64,000 nucleotides of DNA, from positions 740,840 through 804,839 of the forward strand of contig NZ_BMWG01000001.1 of NCBI RefSeq assembly GCF_014651115.1. The letters are read 5' to 3'. The position numbers and the translations under genes were made by a program. The DNA comes from Streptomyces inusitatus (lineage in GTDB: Bacteria; Actinomycetota; Actinomycetes; Streptomycetales; Streptomycetaceae). Within the stretch, counting starts at the first letter, position 1, and each line of letters opens with the position of its first letter. The notes beneath the pieces were generated by a model. That model worked only from the letters and a program-made list of their open reading frames with translations, was not told where the DNA came from and made no database searches. Below are positions 1 to 8,533 of the stretch, one piece after another.

Positions 1-535
<535 letters not shown>

Positions 536-562
536 GCCCGGCCGGGGCCTCCGGCCGGTGTC

Positions 563-1456
563 TCACTCCGGCCGGGGCCCGGGATCTCGGGGTTCGGAAC
601 TCCTGGGCCCGGGACCATCGGGCTCCGGTCGGCCGGGCTCAGGTCGGCCGGGTTCCGGGCCGGTGAGGTCCGGGCTGGTGAACGCGGTCCGGCGACCGGC
701 CGGTGAGCCCTCGTCCGGGCCGCCGGCCGCCGGAGGCCGGCTCGTGGGGTTCGGCAGCTCCACGGACATCGGGTCGATGCCGGGATCCGACAGCGCGGCC
801 CGCAGAAACGGCAGGATGCCCCGCTCCAGCAGCGCGTGCCGCCAGGCGTCCTGGGCGCGGGTGACCTCCTCGGGGATCTCCTCCGAGATCTCCTCGGCCT
901 CCACCTGGGTCGCGGAATTCCGCAGGGCGGTACGGAGCAGGGCCATCGTGGCGAACAGGATGGCCGCCGCCGTGAGCGCGGCGAAGACCCAGCCCGTGGT
1001 GATCAGCGGCGTCGCCAGTGCCGGGGGAGGGTCGAGCATCCTCAGAAGATGGCCGATCAGCAGGAACATCAGGGCCGCGAGCCCGGCCAGCACCGGGGCC
1101 AGCACGGTGATCACGGCCGTGAGGCCGACGCCGCTCTCCCGGTCCGGCTCGCCGTCGTCCTCGCCCGTGGTTCTTGTGGCGTTCGTGGCATTCGCGGCGC
1201 TCGTCGCCTCGCCGTCGGCGCGGGCCGGATGCGGGCGGGTCTCCTCGCGGATCCGGGTGTAGTGCTCGTACTCGGCGGCGGCGGCCCCGGCGATGACCGC
1301 CGTGGCGTTGAGGGCCATGGTGCGCAGCTGTGTGGCGTTCAGCCGCTGCCCCACGGCGCTGAGGTCCGGACGGTCATGGGCGGTACGCAGCACTTCGTCG
1401 AGCAGGCGCTCGAACTCGGCTCGGTCCTCGGTCAGCAGGTGCGGAGCACTTCTCAT
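563..1456 (-). CDS. Membrane protein of unknown function with acidic, Pro-rich tail
   Basis: The 297-residue product is not a family I can name. The N-terminus is soluble and helical (EDRAEFERLLDEVLRTAH). Two hydrophobic segments follow at about residues 115-140 (AVITVLAPVLAGLAALMFLL) and 155-180 (TTGWVFAALTAAAILFATMA). After them comes an acidic helix (EISEEIPEEVTRAQDAW) and a low-complexity Pro/Gly/Glu tail. I chose ATG 1456 because GGGGGA lies about six bases upstream; ATG 1462 is an in-frame alternative with a poorly spaced SD. It converges on thiC with a gap of only 27 bases. Likely an inner-membrane protein; function unknown. Confidence 0.75.
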   Translation of the reverse strand: MRSAPHLLTEDRAEFERLLDEVLRTAHDRPDLSAVGQRLNATQLRTMALNATAVIAGAAAAEYEHYTRIREETRPHPARADGEATSAANATNATRTTGEDDGEPDRESGVGLTAVITVLAPVLAGLAALMFLLIGHLLRMLDPPPALATPLITTGWVFAALTAAAILFATMALLRTALRNSATQVEAEEISEEIPEEVTRAQDAWRHALLERGILPFLRAALSDPGIDPMSVELPNPTSRPPAAGGPDEGSPAGRRTAFTSPDLTGPEPGRPEPGRPEPDGPGPRSSEPRDPGPRPE

Positions 1457-1609
1457 GTGCATCCCCCGGTTCCCCGCGGCACCGGACCGCCCGGACACGA
1501 CCGGGCGAACGGGTGTCGGCGGAGGAGAGACTGCTACGGATAAGCCGATGGTAGAGCCGCGATGGCGGACAGTGACAGAGGATTTCGGTAAAAGGGTGCC
1601 CGGCTTGGG

Positions 1610-2821
1610 TCAGTTGGGCAGCGGCAGCCGTACGACCAGGAGTTTGCCGGCCATGGTCACGCCGCCGTCCATGGCGATCGCCAGACCGTCCGCGTACACA
1701 TGGGGCCCTTCGACCACGGGACGGTCGCCGTCCTCGCCGTCCTCGGTGCCGACCTCGCCCAGCAGATAGGGGATGGGGCTGTGGCCGTGGACGATGCGGC
1801 TGCCGCCGTAGGTGGAGAGCAGTTCGCGCACCGCCTGCGGGCCGGCCTCGTCACGGAAGGCGAAGCGTTTGGTCAGCTTGCGGAAGAGGTCCCAGCACTC
1901 GTCGGCGTCATTGCGGGTGAGGATCTCGTGGACGGTCTCATTGACGTCCTCGATGGTCGATCCGTACTCCAGATACGCCGTGGTGTCGGAGTGGAGCAGC
2001 AGATGTCCGTCCTCCTCGACCACCGCGTCGAGTCGGGCCATCCACTGGAGGTGGACGTCCTGGAGACGGTCCATGTCGTTCTTCTGGCCGCCGTTGAGCA
2101 GCCAGGCGGCCTGGAAGGTGGCGGTTCCGGCACCGGAGTTGACCGGGGTGTCGGAGAACCGTTTGGCCCCCAGCAGCAGGAGTTCGTGGTTGCCCATCAG
2201 GGCCTTGCAGTAGCCGCCGGCGGCGGCGGCCTCGGCGGAGAGCCGCATCACCAGGTCGATGACGCCGATGCCGTCGGGACCCCGGTCGGTGAAGTCGCCG
2301 AGGAACCAGAGGCGCGCGTTTCCGGCGGCCCAGCGGCCGTCGGCGTCGATGAGGCCCTGTGCGGCGAGGGCGGCGAACAGTTCGTCCAGATATCCATGGA
2401 CATCGCCGACGACATAGAGCGGACCGAGGCCGTCCGGGACCGGGGATCCCTCGGGGGCGGTGTGCGCCTGGGGGATGTCGCCGCGGCTGATCACCGGCAG
2501 GTCGCGCTCGGTGGGGGTGTAGCCGTCGGGGAACTCTCCCTCCGGCACGGCGTCGCCCGGGTGCGAGAAGGGGGAAGGCGCCGGGGGCTGGGCCGGCGGC
2601 GGTGGCGTCTGGGGAACCGGCGGCACCTGCGGAACCGGCGGTGCCTGTGGCGGCGGAGGGGCTTGGGGGCTGTGGGGCTGAGGCGGTGCCTGAGGGGGCT
2701 GAGGCTGTTCCTGTCCCTCGGGCGTCTCCGACCGCACGGGTACTTGCGCGTACGGCGGAACGCGGAAATCGCGCAATGTCGCCGTCCGCACCACGGGTCC
2801 CTGACCGGCCCCCTGAGTCAT
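1610..2821 (-). CDS. Calcineurin-like metallophosphatase with Pro-rich N-terminus
   Basis: The 403-residue protein carries the metallophosphoesterase signature: GDVHG (metal ligands D and H), then LGDFTDRGPDG (D and the GDxxDRG-type motif), GNHE (N, H), and a late GHSPIPY histidine. This resembles PPP-family Ser/Thr phosphatases and symmetrical Ap4A hydrolases. The first ~120 residues are low-complexity Pro/Gln (PPQAPPQPHSPQAPP) and probably disordered. ATG 2821 is preceded by GGAGGGG; an in-frame GTG at 2854 is possible. It is separated from both neighbours, so probably monocistronic. The substrate (phosphoprotein, nucleotide or other) cannot be told from sequence. Confidence 0.88.
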   Translation of the reverse strand: MTQGAGQGPVVRTATLRDFRVPPYAQVPVRSETPEGQEQPQPPQAPPQPHSPQAPPPPQAPPVPQVPPVPQTPPPPAQPPAPSPFSHPGDAVPEGEFPDGYTPTERDLPVISRGDIPQAHTAPEGSPVPDGLGPLYVVGDVHGYLDELFAALAAQGLIDADGRWAAGNARLWFLGDFTDRGPDGIGVIDLVMRLSAEAAAAGGYCKALMGNHELLLLGAKRFSDTPVNSGAGTATFQAAWLLNGGQKNDMDRLQDVHLQWMARLDAVVEEDGHLLLHSDTTAYLEYGSTIEDVNETVHEILTRNDADECWDLFRKLTKRFAFRDEAGPQAVRELLSTYGGSRIVHGHSPIPYLLGEVGTEDGEDGDRPVVEGPHVYADGLAIAMDGGVTMAGKLLVVRLPLPN

Positions 2822-2995
2822 CGACCCCTCCACCACCGTCGCGCCGCCGTTCACCTCTCGGCCCAGCCTGGTCGGGGTGGTCCGCGGTGTCGTGCGCCCA
2901 TCATAGGAATGAGGTCCGCGCTCTGTGACGCACCAGGGGTGGTGAATCCGTCGGTACCCCTGATGCGTCGGCTGATTCGTCCTGAATAAGGGGGT

Positions 2996-4108
2996 CTAGT
3001 CAGGTGCGGGGGAACGAGGCGCGCTCACTGTGGTCCGGGGCGAGCGGCGCTGTGAGGAGGTCCTGATGATCAGCTCGGTCGGTATCACCTGCTCGACCGG
3101 ACGCCCCTCGTCGATTCCCTCGATCGCGTCGATGAGGAGCTGGACGACGGCCGTGCCGATCCTGCGCGGTTTGAGCGAGAGCGTGGTGATGGGCGGTTCG
3201 GTCGCCGCGTACACCGTGGACTCGCTGCAACAGACGAGCAGCAGGTCCTCCGGGACGCGCAGACCGTACCTCCGGGCGGCGGCGAGGAGATCGGTGCCGT
3301 TGGGGTCGAAGAGCCCGTAGACGGCGTCGGGCCGGTCCGGGCGGGCGAGCAGCCGGTCGGCGGCCACGGCCCCCGCGCAGGGGTCGTGAGCGGGGTAGGA
3401 CTCATAGACCGGGTCCTGGCCCACACGTTCGCACCAGCGGAGATACGCGGTGGTGGAGAGGCGTGTATAGGTGTCGGTGGTGGTGCCGGTGAGCAGCCCG
3501 ATTCTGCGGGCCCCGGCGTCGGCGAGATGGTCGAGCAGATCGAGTACGGCGGCTTCGTGGTCGTTGTCGACCCAGGCGGTGACCGGGAGGGTGCCCGCCG
3601 GGCGGCCGTCGGAGACGACGGGCAGCCCCTGCCGGACGAGTTCGGTCACGACCGGGTCGTGGTCGGAGGGATCGATGACGACCGTGCCGTCGAGGGCGAC
3701 ATTCGACCAGACGTCGTGACGGGAGGTGGCGGGGAGGATCACCAGCGCGTAGCCGCGGGCGAGCGCGGCCGAGGTCGCGGCCCTCGCCATTTCGGCGAAG
3801 TAGGCGAACTCCGTGAAGGTGAAAGGTTCATCCCCGTACGTCGTCACGGTCAGGCCGATGAGCCCCGACTTTCCGGTACGGAGTGTGCGGGCCGCGGCGG
3901 ACGGGCGATAGCCCAGCCGCTCGGCGACCTCGCGGACATGCCGGCGAGTGGCGTCCGGGAGCCGGCCCTTCCCGTTGAGCGCGTCGGAGACAGTCGTGAT
4001 GGAGACACCGGCTGCGGCGGCGACGTCTCGGATGCCCGCCCGACCTTGCCGGCTGCCCCGGCGGGATGTGTCCGTCCGGCTCACCTGGTGCTTCCCTGCT
4101 GCTGTCAT
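2996..4108 (-). CDS. LacI-family transcriptional regulator
   Basis: The 370-residue protein has the LacI helix-turn-helix near residue 25 (IRDVAAAAGVSITTVSDALN), the hinge helix (PSAAARTLRTGKSGLIGLT) and a periplasmic-binding-protein-like effector domain that runs to the C-terminus (VNDHEAA-like WVDNDHEAAV, LLTGTTTDTYTRLS). Such proteins bind palindromic operators as dimers and are released by a small ligand, often a sugar. I chose ATG 4108; an in-frame ATG at 4174 adds 22 residues without homology. There is no transport or catabolic operon beside it, so the effector cannot be guessed. It diverges from hisC across a 440-base gap that could hold its operator. Confidence 0.9.
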   Translation of the reverse strand: MTAAGKHQVSRTDTSRRGSRQGRAGIRDVAAAAGVSITTVSDALNGKGRLPDATRRHVREVAERLGYRPSAAARTLRTGKSGLIGLTVTTYGDEPFTFTEFAYFAEMARAATSAALARGYALVILPATSRHDVWSNVALDGTVVIDPSDHDPVVTELVRQGLPVVSDGRPAGTLPVTAWVDNDHEAAVLDLLDHLADAGARRIGLLTGTTTDTYTRLSTTAYLRWCERVGQDPVYESYPAHDPCAGAVAADRLLARPDRPDAVYGLFDPNGTDLLAAARRYGLRVPEDLLLVCCSESTVYAATEPPITTLSLKPRRIGTAVVQLLIDAIEGIDEGRPVEQVIPTELIIRTSSQRRSPRTTVSAPRSPAPD

Positions 4109-4548
4109 GGCGAGCCGATAGTAGGGCTCGCGCGGACGATTGGGCCGGTCGCATATTCGCTCGTTGACAGGCACGTTTCTGCATGATCATAACCCATCAA
4201 CTGCCTTGCAATTTAAAGGAGTTGAACGTTACATCTCTAATGAATAGGGTGCCCCGGCACCCCGGTCGACCGATTGATCGATGTTTCGAAGAGGTCTCAA
4301 CTCACCTCTACGGGGGATGCGCGCCACGGAGTGAGCCACCGGCGCGCGCCATGGATTCGAGCGCTCCCCCATCCTTTCCGGCTCCATCCGTACGCGCTTC
4401 GCGGGAATCCTCATAAGGTGAGTAGTAATGGCCCCGGCGCGCCCCCGCGGTGCGCCGGTTCCATTGAACCGATGCGATGTGTGCTGATTCGATGTACTGA
4501 TCAGAAGTACTGGTTCCGTGGTGCACGGACGGTCGAGGAGGACCTGCG
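4109..4548. other. Long divergent intergenic region between LacI regulator and hisC
   Basis: This 440-base gap carries a clearly AT-richer patch at about 4180-4250 within otherwise GC-rich DNA, and a promoter-like element at 4222-4250. I found no convincing gene: short open frames on both strands lack SD sites and codon bias. The region is the obvious place for control of both the LacI gene and hisC. Confidence 0.6.
4222..4250 (+). promoter_or_regulatory. Candidate sigma-HrdB-type promoter for hisC
   Basis: TTGAAC at 4222-4227 and TAGGGT at 4245-4250 are 17 bases apart, a good match to Streptomyces vegetative promoters (TTGACN / TAGRRT). If real, the transcript would begin near 4257 and carry a leader of about 290 bases before the hisC GTG at 4549. 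Confidence 0.45.
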
Positions 4549-5631
4549 GTGAGCGAGACGAGCCCCAAGCTTCGAGCAGAGCTGGACGGCATCCCCACCT
4601 ACAAGCCGGGCAGGCCCGCGGCCGCCGGCGGCACGGTCGCGTTCAAGCTGTCGTCCAACGAGAACCCCTATCCGCCGCTGCCCGGGGTGATGGAGAGCGC
4701 GATCGCCGCGGCAGGCTCCTTCAACCGCTACCCGGACCTGGCCTGTACCGGGCTGGTGAATGAGCTGGCGAACCGTTTCGACGTGCCGCTGGAGCATCTG
4801 GCCACCGGTACGGGTTCGGTGGGCGTCGCCCAGTCGCTGGTGCAGGCCACCTCGGGCCCGGGCGACGAGGTCGTGTACGCCTGGCGGTCCTTCGAGGCGT
4901 ACCCGATCATCACCAGGATCAGCGGTGCCCGGCCGGTGGAGGTGCCGCTGACCCCGGGCGATGTGCACGATCTCGACGCGATGGCCGACGCGATCACCGA
5001 CCGGACCCGGCTGATCTTCGTCTGCAACCCCAACAACCCCACTGGCACCGTGGTGCGCCGGGCCGAGCTGGAGAGGTTCCTCGACCGGGTGCCCTCCGAC
5101 GTGCTCGTGGTGCTGGACGAGGCGTACCGGGAGTTCATCCGCGACCCCGAGGTGCCGGACGGTGTGGCGATCTACCGGGACCGCCCCAATGTGGCCGTGC
5201 TCCGCACCTTCTCCAAGGCGTACGGGCTGGCGGGGCTGAGGGTCGGCTTCGCGGTCGCGCACGAGCCGGTGGCCGCCGCGCTGCGCAAGACCGCGGTGCC
5301 CTTCGGTGTGTCCCAGCTCGCGCAGGACGCGGCGGTCGCCTCGCTGCGGGCCGAGGACGAGCTGCTGGGCCGGGTCGGCTCGCTGGTCGCCGAGCGGGGT
5401 CGGGTGTACGAGAGCCTGGTCAAGCAGGGCTGGACCGTGCCCGAGACCCAGGCGAACTTCGTCTGGCTCCGGCTGGGCGGGCGGACGGCCGACTTCGCGG
5501 CGGCCTGTGAGGCGGCCGGGGTGACGGTCCGGCCGTTCCCGGGGGAGGGCGTGCGGATCACCATCGGCGAGGAGGAGGCCAACGACCTCTTCCTGCACAC
5601 CGCCGACGCCTTCCGCGCCAAGATCCAGTAG
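4549..5631 (+). CDS. hisC: Histidinol-phosphate/aromatic aminotransferase (HisC type)
   Basis: This 360-residue class-I/II PLP aminotransferase contains [11 protein letters not shown] near the N-terminus, [18 protein letters not shown] and the PLP-lysine motif [11 protein letters not shown] (Schiff-base lysine at about 224), followed by VGFAVAHEP. It should transaminate histidinol-phosphate or aromatic 2-oxo acids in the cytoplasm. It stands alone and not in a his operon, so it may be a second HisC or the aromatic enzyme often called Pat; the sequence does not decide this. GTG 4549 follows GAGGAGGACCTGCG. A strong hairpin terminator follows the gene. Confidence 0.88.
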   Translation: MSETSPKLRAELDGIPTYKPGRPAAAGGTVAFKLSSNENPYPPLPGVMESAIAAAGSFNRYPDLACTGLVNELANRFDVPLEHLATGTGSVGVAQSLVQATSGPGDEVVYAWRSFEAYPIITRISGARPVEVPLTPGDVHDLDAMADAITDRTRLIFVCNPNNPTGTVVRRAELERFLDRVPSDVLVVLDEAYREFIRDPEVPDGVAIYRDRPNVAVLRTFSKAYGLAGLRVGFAVAHEPVAAALRKTAVPFGVSQLAQDAAVASLRAEDELLGRVGSLVAERGRVYESLVKQGWTVPETQANFVWLRLGGRTADFAAACEAAGVTVRPFPGEGVRITIGEEEANDLFLHTADAFRAKIQ

Positions 5632-5681
5632 CGCTTCGGCGCCGCTCGCGCCCCGGCGTCACGGGGTGACCTTCCTTCTCC

Positions 5682-5720
5682 GCGCAGGGCCCGGACCGCA
5701 CTCAGGTCCGGGCCCTGCGC
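5682..5720 (+). terminator. Strong hairpin terminator after hisC
   Basis: A perfect 16-bp stem, GCGCAGGGCCCGGACC at 5682-5697 against 5705-5720, closes a 7-base loop. No T-run follows, as is common in Streptomyces. It sits 50 bases after the hisC stop. Confidence 0.8.
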
Positions 5721-5834
5721 GCTGTGCCGCCAGGGGGAGATCGCCGGCGTCCGGCCCCGATCCGCCCGGATCCGTCCGAAGGGCACCCCCCGGTCATAGG
5801 TGTGGTTTTCGTATGAGCCATAATTGCTTGTGAA

Positions 5835-5850
5835 TGTGAACGCGTTCACA
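5835..5850. promoter_or_regulatory. Rex operator (ROP) upstream of cydA
   Basis: TGTGAACGCGTTCACA is a perfect palindrome and, as I recall it, identical to the Rex operator consensus defined in S. coelicolor, where Rex represses cytochrome bd genes at a low NADH/NAD+ ratio. A further TTGTGAA half-site directly abuts it at 5828-5834. The rest of the 5632-5932 gap holds the hisC terminator and an AT-richer stretch (about 5800-5830) that probably contains the cydA promoter. Confidence 0.9.
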
Positions 5851-5932
5851 AGCGTGTCCTGTTCATCCCGCGATCGCTGGGATTATTCAGGCAAACTGCC
5901 GATCGACCTCGTCGATGTAAGGAGATGACGAC

Positions 5933-7441
5933 GTGGACTTGGCTTTGGCGCCGGAAACCTTGGCGCGCTGGCAGTTCGGCATCACCACCGTCTACCACTT
6001 CCTCTTCGTCCCCCTCACGATCTCCCTCGCCGCCCTCACGGCGGGGCTCCAGACCGCCTGGGTCCGTACGGAGAAGCAGAAGTACCTCAAGGCCACCAAG
6101 TTCTGGGGCAAGCTCTTCCTGATCAACATCGCCATGGGTGTTGTCACGGGAATTGTGCAGGAGTTCCAGTTCGGTATGAACTGGTCCGACTACTCCCGGT
6201 TCGTCGGCGACATCTTCGGGGCTCCGCTCGCCTTCGAAGCGCTGATCGCGTTCTTCTTCGAGTCGACCTTCATCGGGCTGTGGATCTTCGGCTGGGACAA
6301 GCTGCCGAAGCGGATCCATCTGGCCTGCATCTGGATGGTGTCCATCGGCACCATCCTGTCCGCCTACTTCATCCTGGCGGCCAACTCCTGGATGCAGCAC
6401 CCCGTCGGATACCGCATCAACGAGGAACGCGGCCGGGCCGAGCTGACCGACTTCTGGAAGGTCCTCACCCAGGACACCGCGCTCTCCCAGTTCTTCCACA
6501 CCATCACCGCGGCCTTCCTCGTCGGCGGCGCGTTCATGGTCGGCATCGCCGCCTACCACCTGGCGCGCAAGAAGCACATCCCGGTGATGCGCACCTCGCT
6601 GCGGCTCGGCCTGGTCACCCTGATCACCGCCGGACTCTTCACCGCCATCAGCGGCGATGTGCTCGGCAAGGTCATGTACCGGCAGCAGCCGATGAAGATG
6701 GCCGCCGCCGAGGCGCTGTGGGACGGCGAGGCCCCCGCCCCCTTCTCGATCTTCGCCTACGGCGATGTCGACGAGGGCCACAACAAGGTCGCCATAGAGA
6801 TCCCGGGCCTGCTGTCCTTCCTGGCCAAGGGCGACTTCGAGTCGTACGTCCCGGGCATCAACGACGTCAACAAGGCCGAGCAGGAGAAGTACGGCCCCGG
6901 CGACTACCGGCCCAATATCCCCGTCGCCTACTGGGGCTTCCGCTGGATGATCGGCTTCGGCATGGCCTCCGTCGCCGTCGGAGTGCTCGGCCTCTGGCTC
7001 ACCCGCAAGAGGTTCCTGCTGCCCCAGGCCCTGCGGACCGGCGAGGACGAGGTGCCGCACCTGGTGCTCTTCCGCAAGCAGCCGCTGGGACCCCGCTTCT
7101 CCCGGTGGTACTGGATCGTCGCGCTGTGGACCATGACCTTCCCGCTGATCGCCACCTCCTGGGGCTGGATCTTCACCGAGATGGGCCGTCAGCCCTGGGT
7201 CGTGTACGGAGTGCTGCGCACCAAGGACGCGGTCTCCCCCGGGGTCTCCCAGGGCGAGGTCCTCACCTCGATGATCATCTTCACCACGCTCTACGCGGTG
7301 CTCGCCGTGATCGAGTTCAAGCTGATGGTCAAGTACGCGAAGGCGGGGCCGCCCGAGCTGACCGAGGCAGACCTCAACCCGCCCACCAAGATCGGCGGCG
7401 ACGACCGTGACGCCGACCGTCCGATGGCCTTCTCGTACTGA
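5933..7441 (+). CDS. cydA: Cytochrome bd ubiquinol/menaquinol oxidase subunit I
   Basis: The 502-residue CydA has a GTG start behind AAGGAG. Heme ligands and key residues are visible: H22 (b595/d site, VYHFLF), E102 and E110 in FEALIAFFFEST, H189 in FFHTITAAFLVGG, the FRWMIGFG methionine that ligates b558, and the signature GRQPWVVYGVLRT. The quinol Q-loop is of the short type seen in Gram-positives. With CydB it forms the high-affinity O2 reductase in the cell membrane, used when oxygen is low. It is the first gene of cydA-cydB-cydCD and lies directly behind the Rex operator. Confidence 0.98.
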   Translation: MDLALAPETLARWQFGITTVYHFLFVPLTISLAALTAGLQTAWVRTEKQKYLKATKFWGKLFLINIAMGVVTGIVQEFQFGMNWSDYSRFVGDIFGAPLAFEALIAFFFESTFIGLWIFGWDKLPKRIHLACIWMVSIGTILSAYFILAANSWMQHPVGYRINEERGRAELTDFWKVLTQDTALSQFFHTITAAFLVGGAFMVGIAAYHLARKKHIPVMRTSLRLGLVTLITAGLFTAISGDVLGKVMYRQQPMKMAAAEALWDGEAPAPFSIFAYGDVDEGHNKVAIEIPGLLSFLAKGDFESYVPGINDVNKAEQEKYGPGDYRPNIPVAYWGFRWMIGFGMASVAVGVLGLWLTRKRFLLPQALRTGEDEVPHLVLFRKQPLGPRFSRWYWIVALWTMTFPLIATSWGWIFTEMGRQPWVVYGVLRTKDAVSPGVSQGEVLTSMIIFTTLYAVLAVIEFKLMVKYAKAGPPELTEADLNPPTKIGGDDRDADRPMAFSY

Positions 7442-7463
7442 GGCCCTGAGGAGCTGCTGAGTC

Positions 7464-8465
7464 ATGGAACTCCACGACGTCTGGTTCGTCCTGATCGCCG
7501 TCCTGTGGATCGGCTATTTCTTCCTCGAAGGCTTTGACTTCGGGGTGGGCGTCCTGACCAAACTGCTCGCCCGGAACCGGAAGGAACGGCGGGTACTGAT
7601 CAACACCATCGGGCCCGTCTGGGACGGCAACGAGGTGTGGCTGCTCTCCGCGGGCGGCGCGACCTTCGCGGCCTTCCCCGACTGGTACGCCACCCTCTTC
7701 TCCGGCTTCTACCTCCCGCTGCTGCTCATCCTCTTCTGTCTGATCGTGCGCGGAGTCTCCTTCGAGTACCGCCACAAGCGCCCCGACGACAGATGGCAGA
7801 CCAACTGGGAGCACGCGATCTTCTGGACCTCGCTGCTGCCCGCCTTCCTCTGGGGAGTGGCCTTCGGCAACATCGTCCGGGGCGTGAAGATCGACGCGCA
7901 GAAGGAGTACGTCGGCAATGTCCTCGACCTCCTCAACGCCTACTCGCTCCTCGGCGGACTGGTGACGCTGACGCTCTTCACCTTCCACGGCACGGTCTTC
8001 GTCGCGCTGAAGACGGTGGGGGACATCCGCGTCCGGGCCCGCGCGCTGGCCCTGAAGCTGGGACTCCTCACCGCCGTCCTGGCGCTCGGCTTCCTGATCT
8101 GGACCCAGGCCACACGCGGCGACGGCGCCAGCCTGATCGCGATGGCCGTCGCGGTGGCGTCACTCGTGGCGGCGATCATCGCGAACCAGGCGGGGCGCGA
8201 GGGCTGGTCCTTCGCCTTCTCCGGGGTGACCATCGTGGCCGCCGTCTCGATGCTCTTCCTGACGCTCTTCCCGAACGTCATGCCGTCCTCGCTCAACGAC
8301 GCCTGGAACCTCACGGTCACCAACGCCTCGTCCACCCCGTACACACTCAAGATCATGACCTGGTGCGCCGGTATCGCCACCCCGGTCGTGCTGCTCTACC
8401 AGGGCTGGACGTACTGGGTCTTCCGCAAGCGGATCGGCACCCAGCACATCGCCGACGCCCACTAG
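7464..8465 (+). CDS. cydB: Cytochrome bd oxidase subunit II
   Basis: The 333-residue polytopic protein begins MELHDVWFVLIAVLWIGYFF and has the typical CydB stretch EGFDFGVG, then GPVWDGNEVWLL and RGVSFEYRHKR. At least eight hydrophobic segments are visible. CydB pairs with CydA in the membrane and does not carry the key heme ligands. It starts 22 bases after the cydA stop behind GAGGAGCTGCTGAGTC, so the two are co-transcribed and should share Rex control. Confidence 0.97.
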   Translation: MELHDVWFVLIAVLWIGYFFLEGFDFGVGVLTKLLARNRKERRVLINTIGPVWDGNEVWLLSAGGATFAAFPDWYATLFSGFYLPLLLILFCLIVRGVSFEYRHKRPDDRWQTNWEHAIFWTSLLPAFLWGVAFGNIVRGVKIDAQKEYVGNVLDLLNAYSLLGGLVTLTLFTFHGTVFVALKTVGDIRVRARALALKLGLLTAVLALGFLIWTQATRGDGASLIAMAVAVASLVAAIIANQAGREGWSFAFSGVTIVAAVSMLFLTLFPNVMPSSLNDAWNLTVTNASSTPYTLKIMTWCAGIATPVVLLYQGWTYWVFRKRIGTQHIADAH

Positions 8466-8519
8466 GAAGACACGACCTGAGACAGGTCGGGGAAGCCCGC
8501 CGGTCTTACAGCAGGGGAT

Positions 8520-8533
8520 GTTTCACGTGAAAC
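8520..8533. other. parS site (ParB-binding palindrome) at the cydCD start
   Basis: GTTTCACGTGAAAC is a perfect 14-bp palindrome, identical to the Streptomyces parS core recognised by ParB. It overlaps the first codons of cydCD. I found no second copy in the window. Streptomyces parS sites cluster around oriC. Confidence 0.85.

Noticed and set aside
4274..4552. 92-codon gene before hisC
   Set aside because: It overlaps the hisC start, lacks an SD and has random-looking composition.
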